Source: JABDLO01 sp041749255
GTDB taxonomy: Bacteria; Bacteroidota; Bacteroidia; Chitinophagales; Saprospiraceae
Length of the DNA stretch: 64,000 bases
Assembly: GCA_041749255.1 (NCBI GenBank)
Contig: JBGTBR010000039.1
Coordinates: 1-64,000 of the forward strand
Reading direction: 5' to 3'
The notes under the pieces were generated by a model that had not been told where the DNA came from, made no database searches, and saw only the letters and a list, made by a program, of their open reading frames with translations. A program made the position numbers and the translations under genes. Each line of letters begins with the position of its first letter. Positions within the stretch are counted from its first letter, which is position 1. Positions 37,373 to 46,509 of the stretch are shown here, piece by piece.

Positions 37373-38348
37373 TGGAACGGTAGTATTCCAACTCTTCTTC
37401 GAAAGACACTGAACCGTATCTCTTTACAAAATCCTGTATTAAATCTACTTGCGTTCTGCAAAAAGAAATATAGTTTGGATTTCGTGCATGAAATGGTTTG
37501 TGCCTGTAGGCTTTATTGATATTTTTTATTTCCTTCACAAAGAGTTGGCTGGTTTTGTCAAACATGGTATTGACAAATTTTTCCCATATATACTCTGTTG
37601 CTGTCTTGTTGGGGTGGATGAGATCTTCACTATAGAACCGGTAATCTCTTAGATCATCCATCATGATCTCATAAGATGGAAAATAATAAACATTTTCACT
37701 TTTCTCTATCATTCGATGGGCAGCTTCCAGCAATATGGCTTTGCTCCTGGAATTTTCTGCTATACCCTCTTTTATATGCCGTACAGGACTGATAGTGATT
37801 ATAATTTTTAGTCCCGGTATATGTTGACGTCCCTTATCTTTTATATCAAGAAGAGACATTGTAATCTCTTCGACTGATAGCAGCTTTTTTTCAAAATGAT
37901 GTGAAGGAAATTTGTGGCAATTATTGACAACCAATCCCGTGTGTTTGCTCTCGTAAATCCAGGAAGTACCCAGGGTGATGATGAGCCAGTTCATAGATTG
38001 AAGGAATTGCTGATGAGCAGATAACTTCTGATTCAAGCCCTCGATATATGCCTCGGGAGACAAGGTATTATTTTCACTGTGAAAATCAGGGTGACTATAG
38101 ACTCCCTGGAGTTGGTTTAGTTCGTCGGTAGCGATTTGTTTTTTACTCCAACCATACAAAGTGAGGAGTTTATGGATGGATACGGGATTATAAGTAATTC
38201 CTAAGTGATTGGATAAAGACTGGAACTTATGAGTATTTAGAAAATTCCCCATGTTATCGGAAAAACAAGATCCTATTAGCATGATTTTGTCACTGAAATG
38301 TATGTTTTGAGGAAAGGTAACAGGAGTGAATTCTGTGCGGAAACTCAT
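37359..38348 (-). CDS. GSCFA-domain protein
   Basis: A 329-residue protein with the defining KIMLIGSCFSDNMGNFL motif near residue 21 and an SGNH-hydrolase-like layout: LITLGTSWIYES near residue 124, TISPVRHIKEG near residue 185 and DLIHPNKTATEYIWEKF near the end, where D and H complete the likely catalytic set. GSCFA proteins are common in Bacteroidota and alphaproteobacteria; their substrate is unknown. The 3' end overlaps aroA by 14 bases on the other strand. Confidence 0.9.
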   Translation of the reverse strand: MSFRTEFTPVTFPQNIHFSDKIMLIGSCFSDNMGNFLNTHKFQSLSNHLGITYNPVSIHKLLTLYGWSKKQIATDELNQLQGVYSHPDFHSENNTLSPEAYIEGLNQKLSAHQQFLQSMNWLIITLGTSWIYESKHTGLVVNNCHKFPSHHFEKKLLSVEEITMSLLDIKDKGRQHIPGLKIIITISPVRHIKEGIAENSRSKAILLEAAHRMIEKSENVYYFPSYEIMMDDLRDYRFYSEDLIHPNKTATEYIWEKFVNTMFDKTSQLFVKEIKNINKAYRHKPFHARNPNYISFCRTQVDLIQDFVKRYGSVSFEEELEYYRSIIQS

Positions 38349-38514
38349 CTTTAATATTTCATTTTTCTCTGAAGGAACGCATATTAAGGGTTTAATATTT
38401 GTAATTTTGATGAATGAAAAAATTGTGTTAATGATGGATCATATCATAAGGAGTACATTTTCGTTTTTCTATTCATTTAAATTGTAGATATTGCGAAGGA
38501 TCCTTTCTCACTTC

Positions 38515-39798
38515 ATGCCTGAAAAAAGTAACGAACCAAACATCATGTTCGGCAGGAACTCCAATGCTTTTAAGGGAAATGAAAGATACGATTATTGGGA
38601 CATGTCCATTGAGCATTTTGATGCCGGGCGCCATGTAGAAAGTATACAATACTTTCTATTATATCTCGGAGATGATGGTATTGGAAATGTACAAATGACG
38701 AAAGGGGAAATAGACGAACTATCATTCACCTTTTTGCAGGGCTCAAAGAGAATTGAAGGAAGCGTAAAAGAAGGTAAGTTGAAAGCTTTTGTCAAAATTG
38801 CTCTTACAACTAAAAAGGAAACAGATCTTTATAGAAAGATACTGGAAAAAAACTATTATCTGAAGTATTGTCGCTTTTCGATGAACCAAAGTGGCATGTT
38901 ACATTTGTCTTTCACAAGTATGCTCAATGAAGCATCGCCCTATCAATTATTTTATGGACTTTGCGAATTGGCATTGGTCGCAGATCGTGAAGACGACTTG
39001 ATTCTGCATGAATATCCGGGTCTTAAAAAAGTGGATTCCGGACACATACGCGATATCTCAGAAAAAGAAAAACGGCAAAAATTTGAATTTTTTATTGATA
39101 ATATCAACAAGGCATTAGATATTTTGGATAATAGTGGATTAGATTGCCATCAATATCCAGGTGCAGCTTCTTATCTTATGCTTGCATGTTTGTTTAAACT
39201 TGATTTTCTTATAAAACCGGAAGGACCTGTCATGGAGACCATCAAAGAAATTCAAAGTACTTTCTTCCAATCTTCTTCTATAACTCCACAGGTTAAGATC
39301 CAAAGGATGAAAAACAATTTAAAGGAATTAAGCAATGTTTCCTGGGAGGATTTTGAAAAGGAAATGTACGAAGTGGTGTTTACTTTTGATGTGACATCTC
39401 CTGCGGGTAAGGAAGAGTTAAAGAGCCTGATCTACAATGAGTTAGGTCATATGGATTTTTATATTGAAAATGGGTATTCTGTTTTTGCCCAGGCTATTCC
39501 TGACTATATAGTGGGATATTGTCTTTATAATTATTCACTTTTGCCGGTTGAGAAAGAATTATGTCTATTGTATTACAAGATAAGAGAACAAGAATTTTTT
39601 CAGAACCTGGGGTATAAATATAGTTTTTGGAAAAATACCAACCTGCGAAAAAGTAAAATCAAAAAAGAAGTAATGAAAATTTCCAAAAACCACAGAAATG
39701 TTCATGTTGATGATTCTGTTTTACAATTTGATGATGCCCTGGATTTTTATAAATCTTTCATATTGATGCTTGCAGGCTTACAGATTAAAAACAAATAA
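38515..39798 (+). CDS. Protein of unknown function, possibly CesT/YbjN-like at the N terminus
   Basis: From ATG 38515 the product has 427 residues; a TTG at 38491 would add eight. No signal peptide or membrane segment. Residues about 80-150 (LYRKILEKNYYLKYCRFSMN, then MLHLSFTSMLNEASPYQL) resemble the alpha/beta fold of type III secretion chaperones and YbjN proteins. The rest is mainly helical, with a WEDFEKEMYEVVFTF segment. I do not recognise the whole. The next gene, ten bases on, has a similar fold, so the two products may form a complex. Confidence 0.6.
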   Translation: MPEKSNEPNIMFGRNSNAFKGNERYDYWDMSIEHFDAGRHVESIQYFLLYLGDDGIGNVQMTKGEIDELSFTFLQGSKRIEGSVKEGKLKAFVKIALTTKKETDLYRKILEKNYYLKYCRFSMNQSGMLHLSFTSMLNEASPYQLFYGLCELALVADREDDLILHEYPGLKKVDSGHIRDISEKEKRQKFEFFIDNINKALDILDNSGLDCHQYPGAASYLMLACLFKLDFLIKPEGPVMETIKEIQSTFFQSSSITPQVKIQRMKNNLKELSNVSWEDFEKEMYEVVFTFDVTSPAGKEELKSLIYNELGHMDFYIENGYSVFAQAIPDYIVGYCLYNYSLLPVEKELCLLYYKIREQEFFQNLGYKYSFWKNTNLRKSKIKKEVMKISKNHRNVHVDDSVLQFDDALDFYKSFILMLAGLQIKNK

Positions 39799-39808
39799 TT
39801 CGGAGAAA

Positions 39809-40249
39809 ATGATTCCAAAAAATAATATGGATAAAACATATGAAAATTTCACTGACTGGGATCCTTCTCTTGCCTCCACTACTGTAGAGCGAGTTTTGGA
39901 AGAGACTGGCTTCAATCCTGAAGACTCCAGAAGAGGCATCAACAATTGGGTTTTGCCATTGAAATATGGCACTATTAAAATAGAATACCATGAAGGATCA
40001 GGAATGATCGCTGCTGATACTGTTATAGGGAATCTTGAAGATGTCAGGGACATTCACAAATTGCTTGTTTTTTTACTGATTGAAAATGAAAAGAATTTAT
40101 TCGTAACTCTATCACTTTACGAAAATCAAATCGTGCTATCACTGATCATTTATGATGTGTTTATGGATGTCGCTACCGGTAAAGACAAATTGGAGGAATT
40201 AATATCTTCGGCTGAAAAGTACAATCTTGTTTTTTCGAAAATGAAATAA
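39809..40249 (+). CDS. Small protein of unknown function, possibly CesT/YbjN-like
   Basis: A 146-residue soluble protein from ATG 39809. That start follows a CGGAG stretch, a rare Shine-Dalgarno-like site in this window, and avoids overlap with the gene before it. The pattern VLPLKYGTIKIEYHEGSGMI, then RDIHKLLVFLLIENEKNLF and YENQIVLSLIIYDVF fits the chaperone-like alpha/beta sandwich of the YbjN/CesT type. No specific partner is known. It is probably co-transcribed with the 427-residue protein upstream, and the short-period repeats at 40.26 kb follow. Confidence 0.6.
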   Translation: MIPKNNMDKTYENFTDWDPSLASTTVERVLEETGFNPEDSRRGINNWVLPLKYGTIKIEYHEGSGMIAADTVIGNLEDVRDIHKLLVFLLIENEKNLFVTLSLYENQIVLSLIIYDVFMDVATGKDKLEELISSAEKYNLVFSKMK

Positions 40250-40264
40250 TCAGGACGAGTAAAA

Positions 40265-40349
40265 GTCTGAAAGTCGAAGGTCTGAAAGTCGAAGGTCTGA
40301 AAGTCGAAGCGGTGAACAGTAAACAGTAAACAGTGAACAGTAAACAGTG
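40265..40349. repeat. Short-period tandem repeats: 15-base and 7-base units
   Basis: Three exact copies of GTCTGAAAGTCGAAG (40265-40309), followed after CGGTG by five heptamers AACAGT(A/G) (40315-40349). The first word is the reverse complement of the CTTTCGACCTTCAGAC-type words at 43.5 and 43.77 kb. No coding function is evident. Confidence 0.85.
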
Positions 40350-40402
40350 AGCCAACTGTTAAAAGCTATTTGGCGAACTACGAGAATACTGCTAATATAC
40401 TT

Positions 40403-41761
40403 TCAGGAATTCTTCAAAATAAAATAGCCGTATGCTTGGAGTTGTATTTGACTTCCCAAACTCACTTCTTGCTGAGTCAGAGCATCGATCCATGTAATAT
40501 TTCGTACATCTTCTGGAATAGAGAAATTCAAAGGAGTGTTTCGAACATTTACGATAATCAATATTTCTTCGGATTGAAGAGATTTTTTGAGCATAAACAC
40601 ATCCGAATGAGAATAGGATGAATTGGTTCCTTTCCTTGCCACATCATAAGTATTGTACACCTTTAATATTTCTTGATAAGAATTTAGCATGTCAGGATTT
40701 ATATTCCAGTTAATGGGTGATTTGGTAAAAAATGGGGTATTGCCTGCAGTTCCTACTTCCTGACCTGAGTAAATGAGTGGTACTCCACCAGTAAAAAAAG
40801 TTGCAACTGAAGCTGCCAAAGCACCATTTATTCCATTAAATAACACAATGGGGGATGCATCCCATGCAGATTCATCATGATTGGTTGTAAAACGCACCCA
40901 ATGTTTTCCTGCCGGAGTTCCATTGTATTCATTGTTGTGGGCAGAAATCATATTATTGGCAGATTGACCACCAAATGTGTTTTTTGCACCACCGTAAAAC
41001 TGCCATCCAAAATTTAAATCAAAACCGGCCTGAAAATGATCTGATCTAGTACCTTCAGCGAATAGTACAAACTTTCTGTTTTCTATAGAGTGCAGGGAAT
41101 CAATAGCTTGTTTCCAAAAATCAAAAGGAACGCCATCCGCATAATCGCATCTAAAACCATCCACATTGGCCTCGTAAGCCCAAAATTTCATAGCATCGAT
41201 CATATTTAAGCGCATTTCTGTATTGTTGAAATTTAAATCTGCGACATCCATCCAATTGGTGCCTGGAGGATGGACTATATTTCCGGAGGCATCCTGTGTG
41301 TACCAATGTTGATTTTGTATCCATGGATGATCCCAGGCGGTATGATTGGCTATCCAGTCCATAATGACAGCCATACCTCTTTCATGGGCACCATCGGTCA
41401 AGGCTCTCAAATCCGACAATGTTCCAAATTCCGCCCCAACTGCCTTGTAGTCCCTGACTGAATATGGTGAATTGACAGAGTTTATTTGCCCGATGGGATG
41501 TATGGGCATGAGCCAAATCACATTTACTCCTAATTCCTTTATATGGTCCAAACGGTTTATTACTCCTCTTAAATCACCTCCTGTGCTAAACGCCCTTAAG
41601 TTAACTTCATACATGACAATATCTGCCGTTTCAGGGACATTTTGAAAAGGAACGCCGTATTGCGTATACTTTTCCTCATGGTCAGGAGAAATAACCATTT
41701 CATTTTTACTACACGAGAGCGAGATGGTTACAAATAGCAATAAAATATAATATAAATTTCG
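40403..41761 (-). CDS. GH13 alpha-amylase-family lipoprotein
   Basis: From ATG 41761 the protein has 452 residues; this start gives a clean lipoprotein signal (MRNLYYILLLFVTISLSC), unlike the longer frame from 41791. The GH13 barrel motifs are clear: VIMDWIANHTAWDHP (motif I), GFRCDYADGVP with nucleophile D207 (II), FAEGTR with acid/base E237 (III) and FTTNHDESAWD with D297 (IV). A short C-terminal beta domain ends the protein. It should split alpha-glucans such as starch or maltodextrin at the cell surface or in the periplasm. No Sus-type transporter genes are next to it. Confidence 0.93.
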   Translation of the reverse strand, partial: RNLYYILLLFVTISLSCSKNEMVISPDHEEKYTQYGVPFQNVPETADIVMYEVNLRAFSTGGDLRGVINRLDHIKELGVNVIWLMPIHPIGQINSVNSPYSVRDYKAVGAEFGTLSDLRALTDGAHERGMAVIMDWIANHTAWDHPWIQNQHWYTQDASGNIVHPPGTNWMDVADLNFNNTEMRLNMIDAMKFWAYEANVDGFRCDYADGVPFDFWKQAIDSLHSIENRKFVLFAEGTRSDHFQAGFDLNFGWQFYGGAKNTFGGQSANNMISAHNNEYNGTPAGKHWVRFTTNHDESAWDASPIVLFNGINGALAASVATFFTGGVPLIYSGQEVGTAGNTPFFTKSPINWNINPDMLNSYQEILKVYNTYDVARKGTNSSYSHSDVFMLKKSLQSEEILIIVNVRNTPLNFSIPEDVRNITWIDALTQQEVSLGSQIQLQAYGYFILKNS

Positions 41762-42411
41762 CATGTGAATATGTATATAGTTGTTACTCATTAACTTTGG
41801 TTGGCATGTTTAGAAAAAAATTATCTAAATTGAGTTTCATCTGAAAGAGAGAGAATGAAAAGCCTCTGATTTAATAACGGGAAAGTTACCAGACCTGCCG
41901 TATTTATACCATAGATTTACTTGCAGATTTCAATAAAAGTATTGAATTAAATGACAATGGGCATGCATTATGATTACAAAACGTATGAAACAAACCAATC
42001 ATTAAATTGATCATTGAATCTTCTAAAAATTATCAATATGATAACAATGTCATTTTCTGATTTAATGTTTGAACTTTGTTGTATATATACGCTATCTAAA
42101 ACGATGGCTTGTTAAAAAATCACATTTGAAGTAAATTATATTTGTATTCGTTATATTAAAATGGTTACATTTACGTTTTCAATGAATCAGTACGCCATTA
42201 TTTAGGTGTTTATAAAAGAATGTAGAAATCTGCGGATGTTTTTTTGAAATAGAAAATGGTATTGAGTTTTTTGCATGGAAGAGCTCATTAAGATTGTTCC
42301 AGGATATTTTGATTAATAGAAGTTCAGCATTAATCATTTATCGAATGGAATAATAAAGCTTTTTAATATGCATTGTCGTTTTTGTGTCCAATAAACAACA
42401 TAGGTAAACAA
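41762..42411. other. Intergenic region of about 650 bases, divergent promoters expected
   Basis: AT-rich, without an open frame of interest on either strand. It should hold promoters for the amylase gene and the PorP/SprF-like gene. I cannot place them with confidence and see no riboswitch-like structure. Confidence 0.4.
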
Positions 42412-43458
42412 ATGAGAAAATTTTATTACCCAATTTTTGGTTTACTTTTTTTCGCTACTATTATTCGTGTGGATGCCCAGGACATTCATTTCAGCCAATT
42501 CTATATGTCTCCTCTTAACCTCAACCCTGCATTAACCGGAGTCATGAATTGCAATACCAGGGCTATTGTCAATTACAGAAATCAATGGGCAGCCGTTTTG
42601 GGTGCCAATGCTTATAATACATTCTCCGCGTCTTACGATAAAAAAATACCGGTAGGACGAGAAGATTATTTTGGTATTGGAGGTTCTCTTTGGGGTGATG
42701 TAGCAGGTGAGTCCAAATTTGGAACTGTCCAGGGAAGATTGAGTCTTTCTTTTTCCAAGAAAATGGGAGGTTACAGACAATCAGCTCATTATCTTGTTTT
42801 TGGTGCGGATGCGGCATTTTCTCAAAGACGAATTAAACCAGGTGACCTTCGCTGGCCAACCCAGATTACTTCTACCGGCTTTGACCCAAACATACCTTCC
42901 AATGAAATAATCAATGATTTTAATTTCCTCTATCCGGATATCGGAGCAGGAGTGCTATGGTTCAGTGTTTTAAATCCAAATACCAATTGGTACATCGGAG
43001 TGGCTGCTGCACATTTAAATACACCTAATGTTTCCTTTTTAGGTGACGGAACTGCCAATCTTTATATGAGAACTACAGTACATGGTGGAGCCCAACTTCC
43101 TATTGCTTCCAAAGTACAGATTCTACCCAATGCCGTATTTTTGATGCAAGGCGAACACAGAGAGATCAATGCAGGAGCTAGTCTTAGATTTTTGATGGGC
43201 ACCACAGCTAACGCTGACCAATCCTGGCAATTTGGAGGTTGGTACCGACTCGGAAATAGTTTTGATGGTGGACTTATTTCTGATGCTTTGATCCTTTCAA
43301 CCCGTTTTCATCAGGGACAGTTTGGTATAGGTTTTAGCTATGATCTCAATATTTCTGAGCTTAGAGCAGGTGGTGCCGGCAACGGGGCCTTTGAACTTTC
43401 GCTCAGTTATGAAATTTGCGGCCCTGAAAACAGGGGAGTCTACTGTCCTAGGTTTTAA
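42412..43458 (+). CDS. PorP/SprF-family type IX secretion membrane protein
   Basis: A 348-residue outer-membrane barrel protein from ATG 42412, where a signal peptide starts (MRKFYYPIFGLLFF...VDAQ); a longer frame from 42373 would bury it. DIHFSQFYMSPLNLNPALTG directly after the signal and NYRNQWAAV further on are the hallmark of PorP/SprF. The protein ends in GVYCPRF. PorP/SprF partners large gliding or secreted proteins in type IX export. Such genes often sit behind the gene of the secreted partner, but here the gene before it is on the other strand. Confidence 0.92.
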   Translation: MRKFYYPIFGLLFFATIIRVDAQDIHFSQFYMSPLNLNPALTGVMNCNTRAIVNYRNQWAAVLGANAYNTFSASYDKKIPVGREDYFGIGGSLWGDVAGESKFGTVQGRLSLSFSKKMGGYRQSAHYLVFGADAAFSQRRIKPGDLRWPTQITSTGFDPNIPSNEIINDFNFLYPDIGAGVLWFSVLNPNTNWYIGVAAAHLNTPNVSFLGDGTANLYMRTTVHGGAQLPIASKVQILPNAVFLMQGEHREINAGASLRFLMGTTANADQSWQFGGWYRLGNSFDGGLISDALILSTRFHQGQFGIGFSYDLNISELRAGGAGNGAFELSLSYEICGPENRGVYCPRF

Positions 43459-43480
43459 ACAACCAAATGACTTTCAACTT

Positions 43481-43834
43481 TCAACTCGTTTATGACTTTC
43501 AGACCTTCAGACTTTTCGACCTATATAGCTCGTAGCTCGTAGCTCGTAGCTCGTAGTTTCTTTGTTAATCGTTAAACGTTAAGTGTTAAATGTTAAGCGA
43601 TAAATGGTTAAAATCGAAAGGGATTAACAGGCGACCAGTGACGCACAGCCAAATGACGCGAAGCCAATGACGTCTCACCCCCCTTAATCTTAACCTCAAC
43701 CTTAACCTCAACCTTGACCATAACCTTGACCTTAGCCTCGACTTTCCGACCTTCTGACTTTAAGACTTTCGACCTATATAGCTCGTAGTTCGTAGCCAAG
43801 CTATTAGCAATTAGCTTTTAGTAGTTAGTTTTTG
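43481..43834. repeat. Patchwork of 6-, 7- and 8-base tandem words
   Basis: In order: CTTTCAA-type units (about 43481-43520), four exact GCTCGTA heptamers (43528-43555), five GTTAANN heptamers (43564-43598), AGCCAATGACGTCTCACC (43662-43679), about ten CTYAAC-like hexamers (43683-43742), octamers of the CTTTCCGA/CCTTCTGA type (about 43742-43772), GCTCGTA/GTTCGTA (43781-43794) and four NNNTTAG heptamers (43801-43828). Within each patch the phase is kept while one or two positions vary. Frames across it give low-complexity peptides and are not genes. Confidence 0.8.
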
Positions 43835-43890
43835 TTCATTGATTCCTGACGTACTAAAGGTTCGACGATCATTAGGATTCACAATTTATT

Positions 43891-44157
43891 CCGCACCGTT
43901 GGTGCTTTAATTTGATTTGCCTTTATGCCTTGGGCTTCACCCAAGGTTAATGATTCCGCACCGTTGGTGCTTTTGACAATATATATTAAGGTGCTTTATG
44001 CATAAAAAACATTCAACATTACCTATTGGACAAGCACCAAAGGTGCGATGAGCATTAGCATAGCCCGCAAGGGCTATGAAATGATATGAATACTATTTCC
44101 CAAGCACCAACGGTGCGCAATAATCACTCAAAGATATTGACTCCGCACCGTTGGTGC
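43891..44157. repeat. REP-like palindromes of the CCGCACCGTTGGTGC type
   Basis: CCGCACCGTTGGTGC occurs at 43891-43905, 43956-43970 and 44143-44157, and in inverse form as GCACCAAAGGTGCG (44034-44047) and GCACCAACGGTGCG (44104-44117). CCTTGGGCTTCACCCAAGG (43928-43946) and AGCCCGCAAGGGCT (44062-44075) are further hairpins. The last pairs with the 44104 palindrome across an ATATGAATA linker, as in the other REP-like elements of the window. Confidence 0.8.
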
Positions 44158-44199
44158 TGGTTTTTTTTCTTGTCATTTGATCCCTTGGATCTTACACAT

Positions 44200-44436
44200 G
44201 GCAGCAATGGGCAGTTAGCAGTGGACAGTATGCATATGTTGCACACTGACATACTCTGATAACAAAATAATTAAAAACCCCACAACAACTCATGACAACA
44301 AGTTTCAAAATTACTCACGTAGCGCAAATGACAATTAATGACGGCATAGCCAATGACAGCGTAGCCAATGACGTCTCACCTCCTCAACCTCAACCTCAAC
44401 CTCAACCTTAACCTTAACCTTACCCTTAGCCTCAAC
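44200..44436. repeat. Second patch of heptamers and CTYAAC hexamers
   Basis: Five heptamers ending in CA (GGCAGCA ATGGGCA GTTAGCA and so on, 44200-44234). Then AGCCAATGACGTCTCACC at 44363-44380, identical to 43662-43679, followed by nine CTCAAC/CTTAAC hexamers (44383-44436) and CGACTTTCAACTTTCAAC. Confidence 0.8.
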
Positions 44437-44515
44437 CTTCCGACTTTCAACTTTCAACTATTTATCCACGTGATTCGAACTATGAAAAAATAGATTCTTC
44501 CAAACTTGTCTTTTC

Positions 44516-45412
44516 TCAATAAATCATCTCCCAAATCCTTATGATGCGGTCATCTCCACCACTGTATAATAATTGGCCATCCCGGGACCACAAAATGGTA
44601 TTGACAGAATTAAAATGCGCATCGTATTTATTCCTGTCCAATACCTTTAGCAATTCCAGAGTGTATACATTCCAGATTTTAATACTCTTATCCCTGCTAG
44701 CCGTGGCGATTATAGGCTGTATGGGGTGTAAAGCCATGTCGTTTACAGTGTACAAATGGGCGGGAACATCTGCTATATTATTCCATGTAGTAGTGCTCCA
44801 GGATTTGAGTTTTGCATCCATACCTCCTGAAATCAACTTATCGCCATCAGGTGAAAATAATAGAGAAAAGACAGTCCGTTCATGGGCATTTTTGATAATA
44901 GACAACAATTTTTTACCATTGGGATCCAGGATGTAAATGCAACCATCACCTGCTCCTACAGCCAAAAGCTGTTTATGCGGATGTATTGCGACTCTTCGCA
45001 AATTTTTGTGGCTTAAATGCAGGCTTTCTTTGGGAATAAGTTTCTCAGAGTCCCAAAAAGTGATTCGACCATCGGCACCGGTACTGATCAATTCATTATT
45101 ATAATGCACCAGGTCAAAAACTCCTTTTGCATGATGTGTAATTTTACGCGCTGTATTCCTGTCTTTATCTATCCATAGAATATTTCCTTGAAGCGTTCCT
45201 GCGAAAATGATCCCGTTACCACAGGGTAAAATGGTGAGGATGTTGTCATCGTCTTTGCCAATTAATCGTCCATCGGCGGGTTTATCCAGATCCCATCCTG
45301 CAATCCATCCGTCTCCACCAGCAGAAAGCAGGCACTCACGGTACGGATCATACATCAGTTTAAAAATACCTCCCTGGTGTCCTGATAGTGTATGGCTGAG
45401 TTTGAAGTCCAT
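44516..45412 (-). CDS. WD40-repeat protein
   Basis: A 298-residue protein made almost entirely of WD40 repeats, about seven blades: LSGHQGGIFKLMYD, then AGGDGWIAGWDL, STGADGRITFWDS, AVGAGDGCIYILD, SGGMDAKLKSWST, ATASRDKSIKIWNV and SGGDDRIIRIWEM. The propeller is a protein-binding scaffold without catalysis. No signal peptide, so it is cytosolic. It stands alone between the repeat region and the FemAB-like gene, and its partner is unknown. Confidence 0.92.
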   Translation of the reverse strand: MDFKLSHTLSGHQGGIFKLMYDPYRECLLSAGGDGWIAGWDLDKPADGRLIGKDDDNILTILPCGNGIIFAGTLQGNILWIDKDRNTARKITHHAKGVFDLVHYNNELISTGADGRITFWDSEKLIPKESLHLSHKNLRRVAIHPHKQLLAVGAGDGCIYILDPNGKKLLSIIKNAHERTVFSLLFSPDGDKLISGGMDAKLKSWSTTTWNNIADVPAHLYTVNDMALHPIQPIIATASRDKSIKIWNVYTLELLKVLDRNKYDAHFNSVNTILWSRDGQLLYSGGDDRIIRIWEMIY

Positions 45413-45524
45413 TACTTTTTTAAGGCTTTAATTCAATTTTAATTACATGTTAGCCTGGTAAAACAATCTCACCTTTATAACTATTACATGAATGCATATT
45501 TACCTTCAAAGTTGCACATATTTC

Positions 45525-46421
45525 ATGGAAATAATACGACTAAGATCCAACGATATCGAAAAAGCCAGGTGGGATGGTTGTGTTCATTACGCTCCCAATG
45601 GCAATGTATTTGGTTATACCTGGTTTCTCAATCAGGTGGCAAATGAATGGGAAGGATTGGTGGAGGGCAATTATGAATCTGTTTTTCCACTTGTATACAG
45701 GCAAGGTTGGCCGATGGGTAAAGAACTCTATCAGCCTCCTCTTATGAGAGAGCTCGGCATTTATTCTGTAAATGTAATGTCAGAAAAGCGCATAGAAACT
45801 TTTCTGACTGCCATCCCGGAAGAATATAGAAAAATTGACATTATGGTCAATCATACAAATAAAATGAATGATAGAGGTGAATATAAAATTGTAGAAAAAT
45901 CCAACTACTTTTTACATTTGAATGATACCTATGAAAAGATAAGAGAATCATATTCTGAAGAGTTGGTTGAATCTCTTAGAGAAGCTGAAGATCGAAACTT
46001 GTTATCTGTTTCAGGGTTAAAGCCGGAGGTCATTGCAGATTTTTATAGAAAATACACTAGAGAAACAAAAAATGTGGATTATTCTTTTCATGCTATGCAG
46101 CGGATCATGTATAATGCGCTTCACCGGGGGATAGGTTTCGGTGGGGGTATCATGAAGCAGGATAAGACCATGTTAGCTGTACACTTTACGATATATAGTC
46201 ACCATCGCGCACTCCGGCTTATAGCGGTGGAATCTCAAGAAGGCTATGTTTCCGGAGCCCTATCCTTCATGACCGATATGTTTATCAGATCTCATGCCGA
46301 ACGCAATCTTTCTTTAGATTTTAACACAGATAAATCTTCACAGGGGCCACAAATGTTTGGAGCCCATCCGACATATTATTACCAACTTAGAAAAAATACA
46401 CGGGTACTGGGAATTTTATAA
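45525..46421 (+). CDS. FemAB/GNAT-like acyltransferase-fold protein
   Basis: A 298-residue protein from ATG 45525 (MEIIRLRSNDIEKARWDGCV), chosen over an earlier in-frame ATG at 45492 because the family begins here. NGNVFGYTWFLNQVANEWEG near residue 23 and RGIGFGGGIMKQDKTMLAVH near residue 204 fit Bacteroidota proteins related to FemAB and GNAT enzymes, which add an acyl or aminoacyl group. The acceptor is unknown. The following SIS-domain gene starts about 90 bases after the stop. Confidence 0.7.
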   Translation: MEIIRLRSNDIEKARWDGCVHYAPNGNVFGYTWFLNQVANEWEGLVEGNYESVFPLVYRQGWPMGKELYQPPLMRELGIYSVNVMSEKRIETFLTAIPEEYRKIDIMVNHTNKMNDRGEYKIVEKSNYFLHLNDTYEKIRESYSEELVESLREAEDRNLLSVSGLKPEVIADFYRKYTRETKNVDYSFHAMQRIMYNALHRGIGFGGGIMKQDKTMLAVHFTIYSHHRALRLIAVESQEGYVSGALSFMTDMFIRSHAERNLSLDFNTDKSSQGPQMFGAHPTYYYQLRKNTRVLGIL

Positions 46422-46509
46422 TTTCAGTATTTCTATATTTGATAATTACATTGACAAAGGGTATGAAATTTCATCCATTCCTTCATTTTACAAACTTAAA
46501 TTGAAATCA

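Noticed and set aside
43608..43799. Minus-strand open frame rich in VK and EVK
   Set aside because: It is only the translation of the CTYAAC hexamer array and flanking repeat words; no start signal or family.
43481..44436. CRISPR array
   Set aside because: Units of 6-8 and 15 bases without spacers of regular length; no cas genes in the window.
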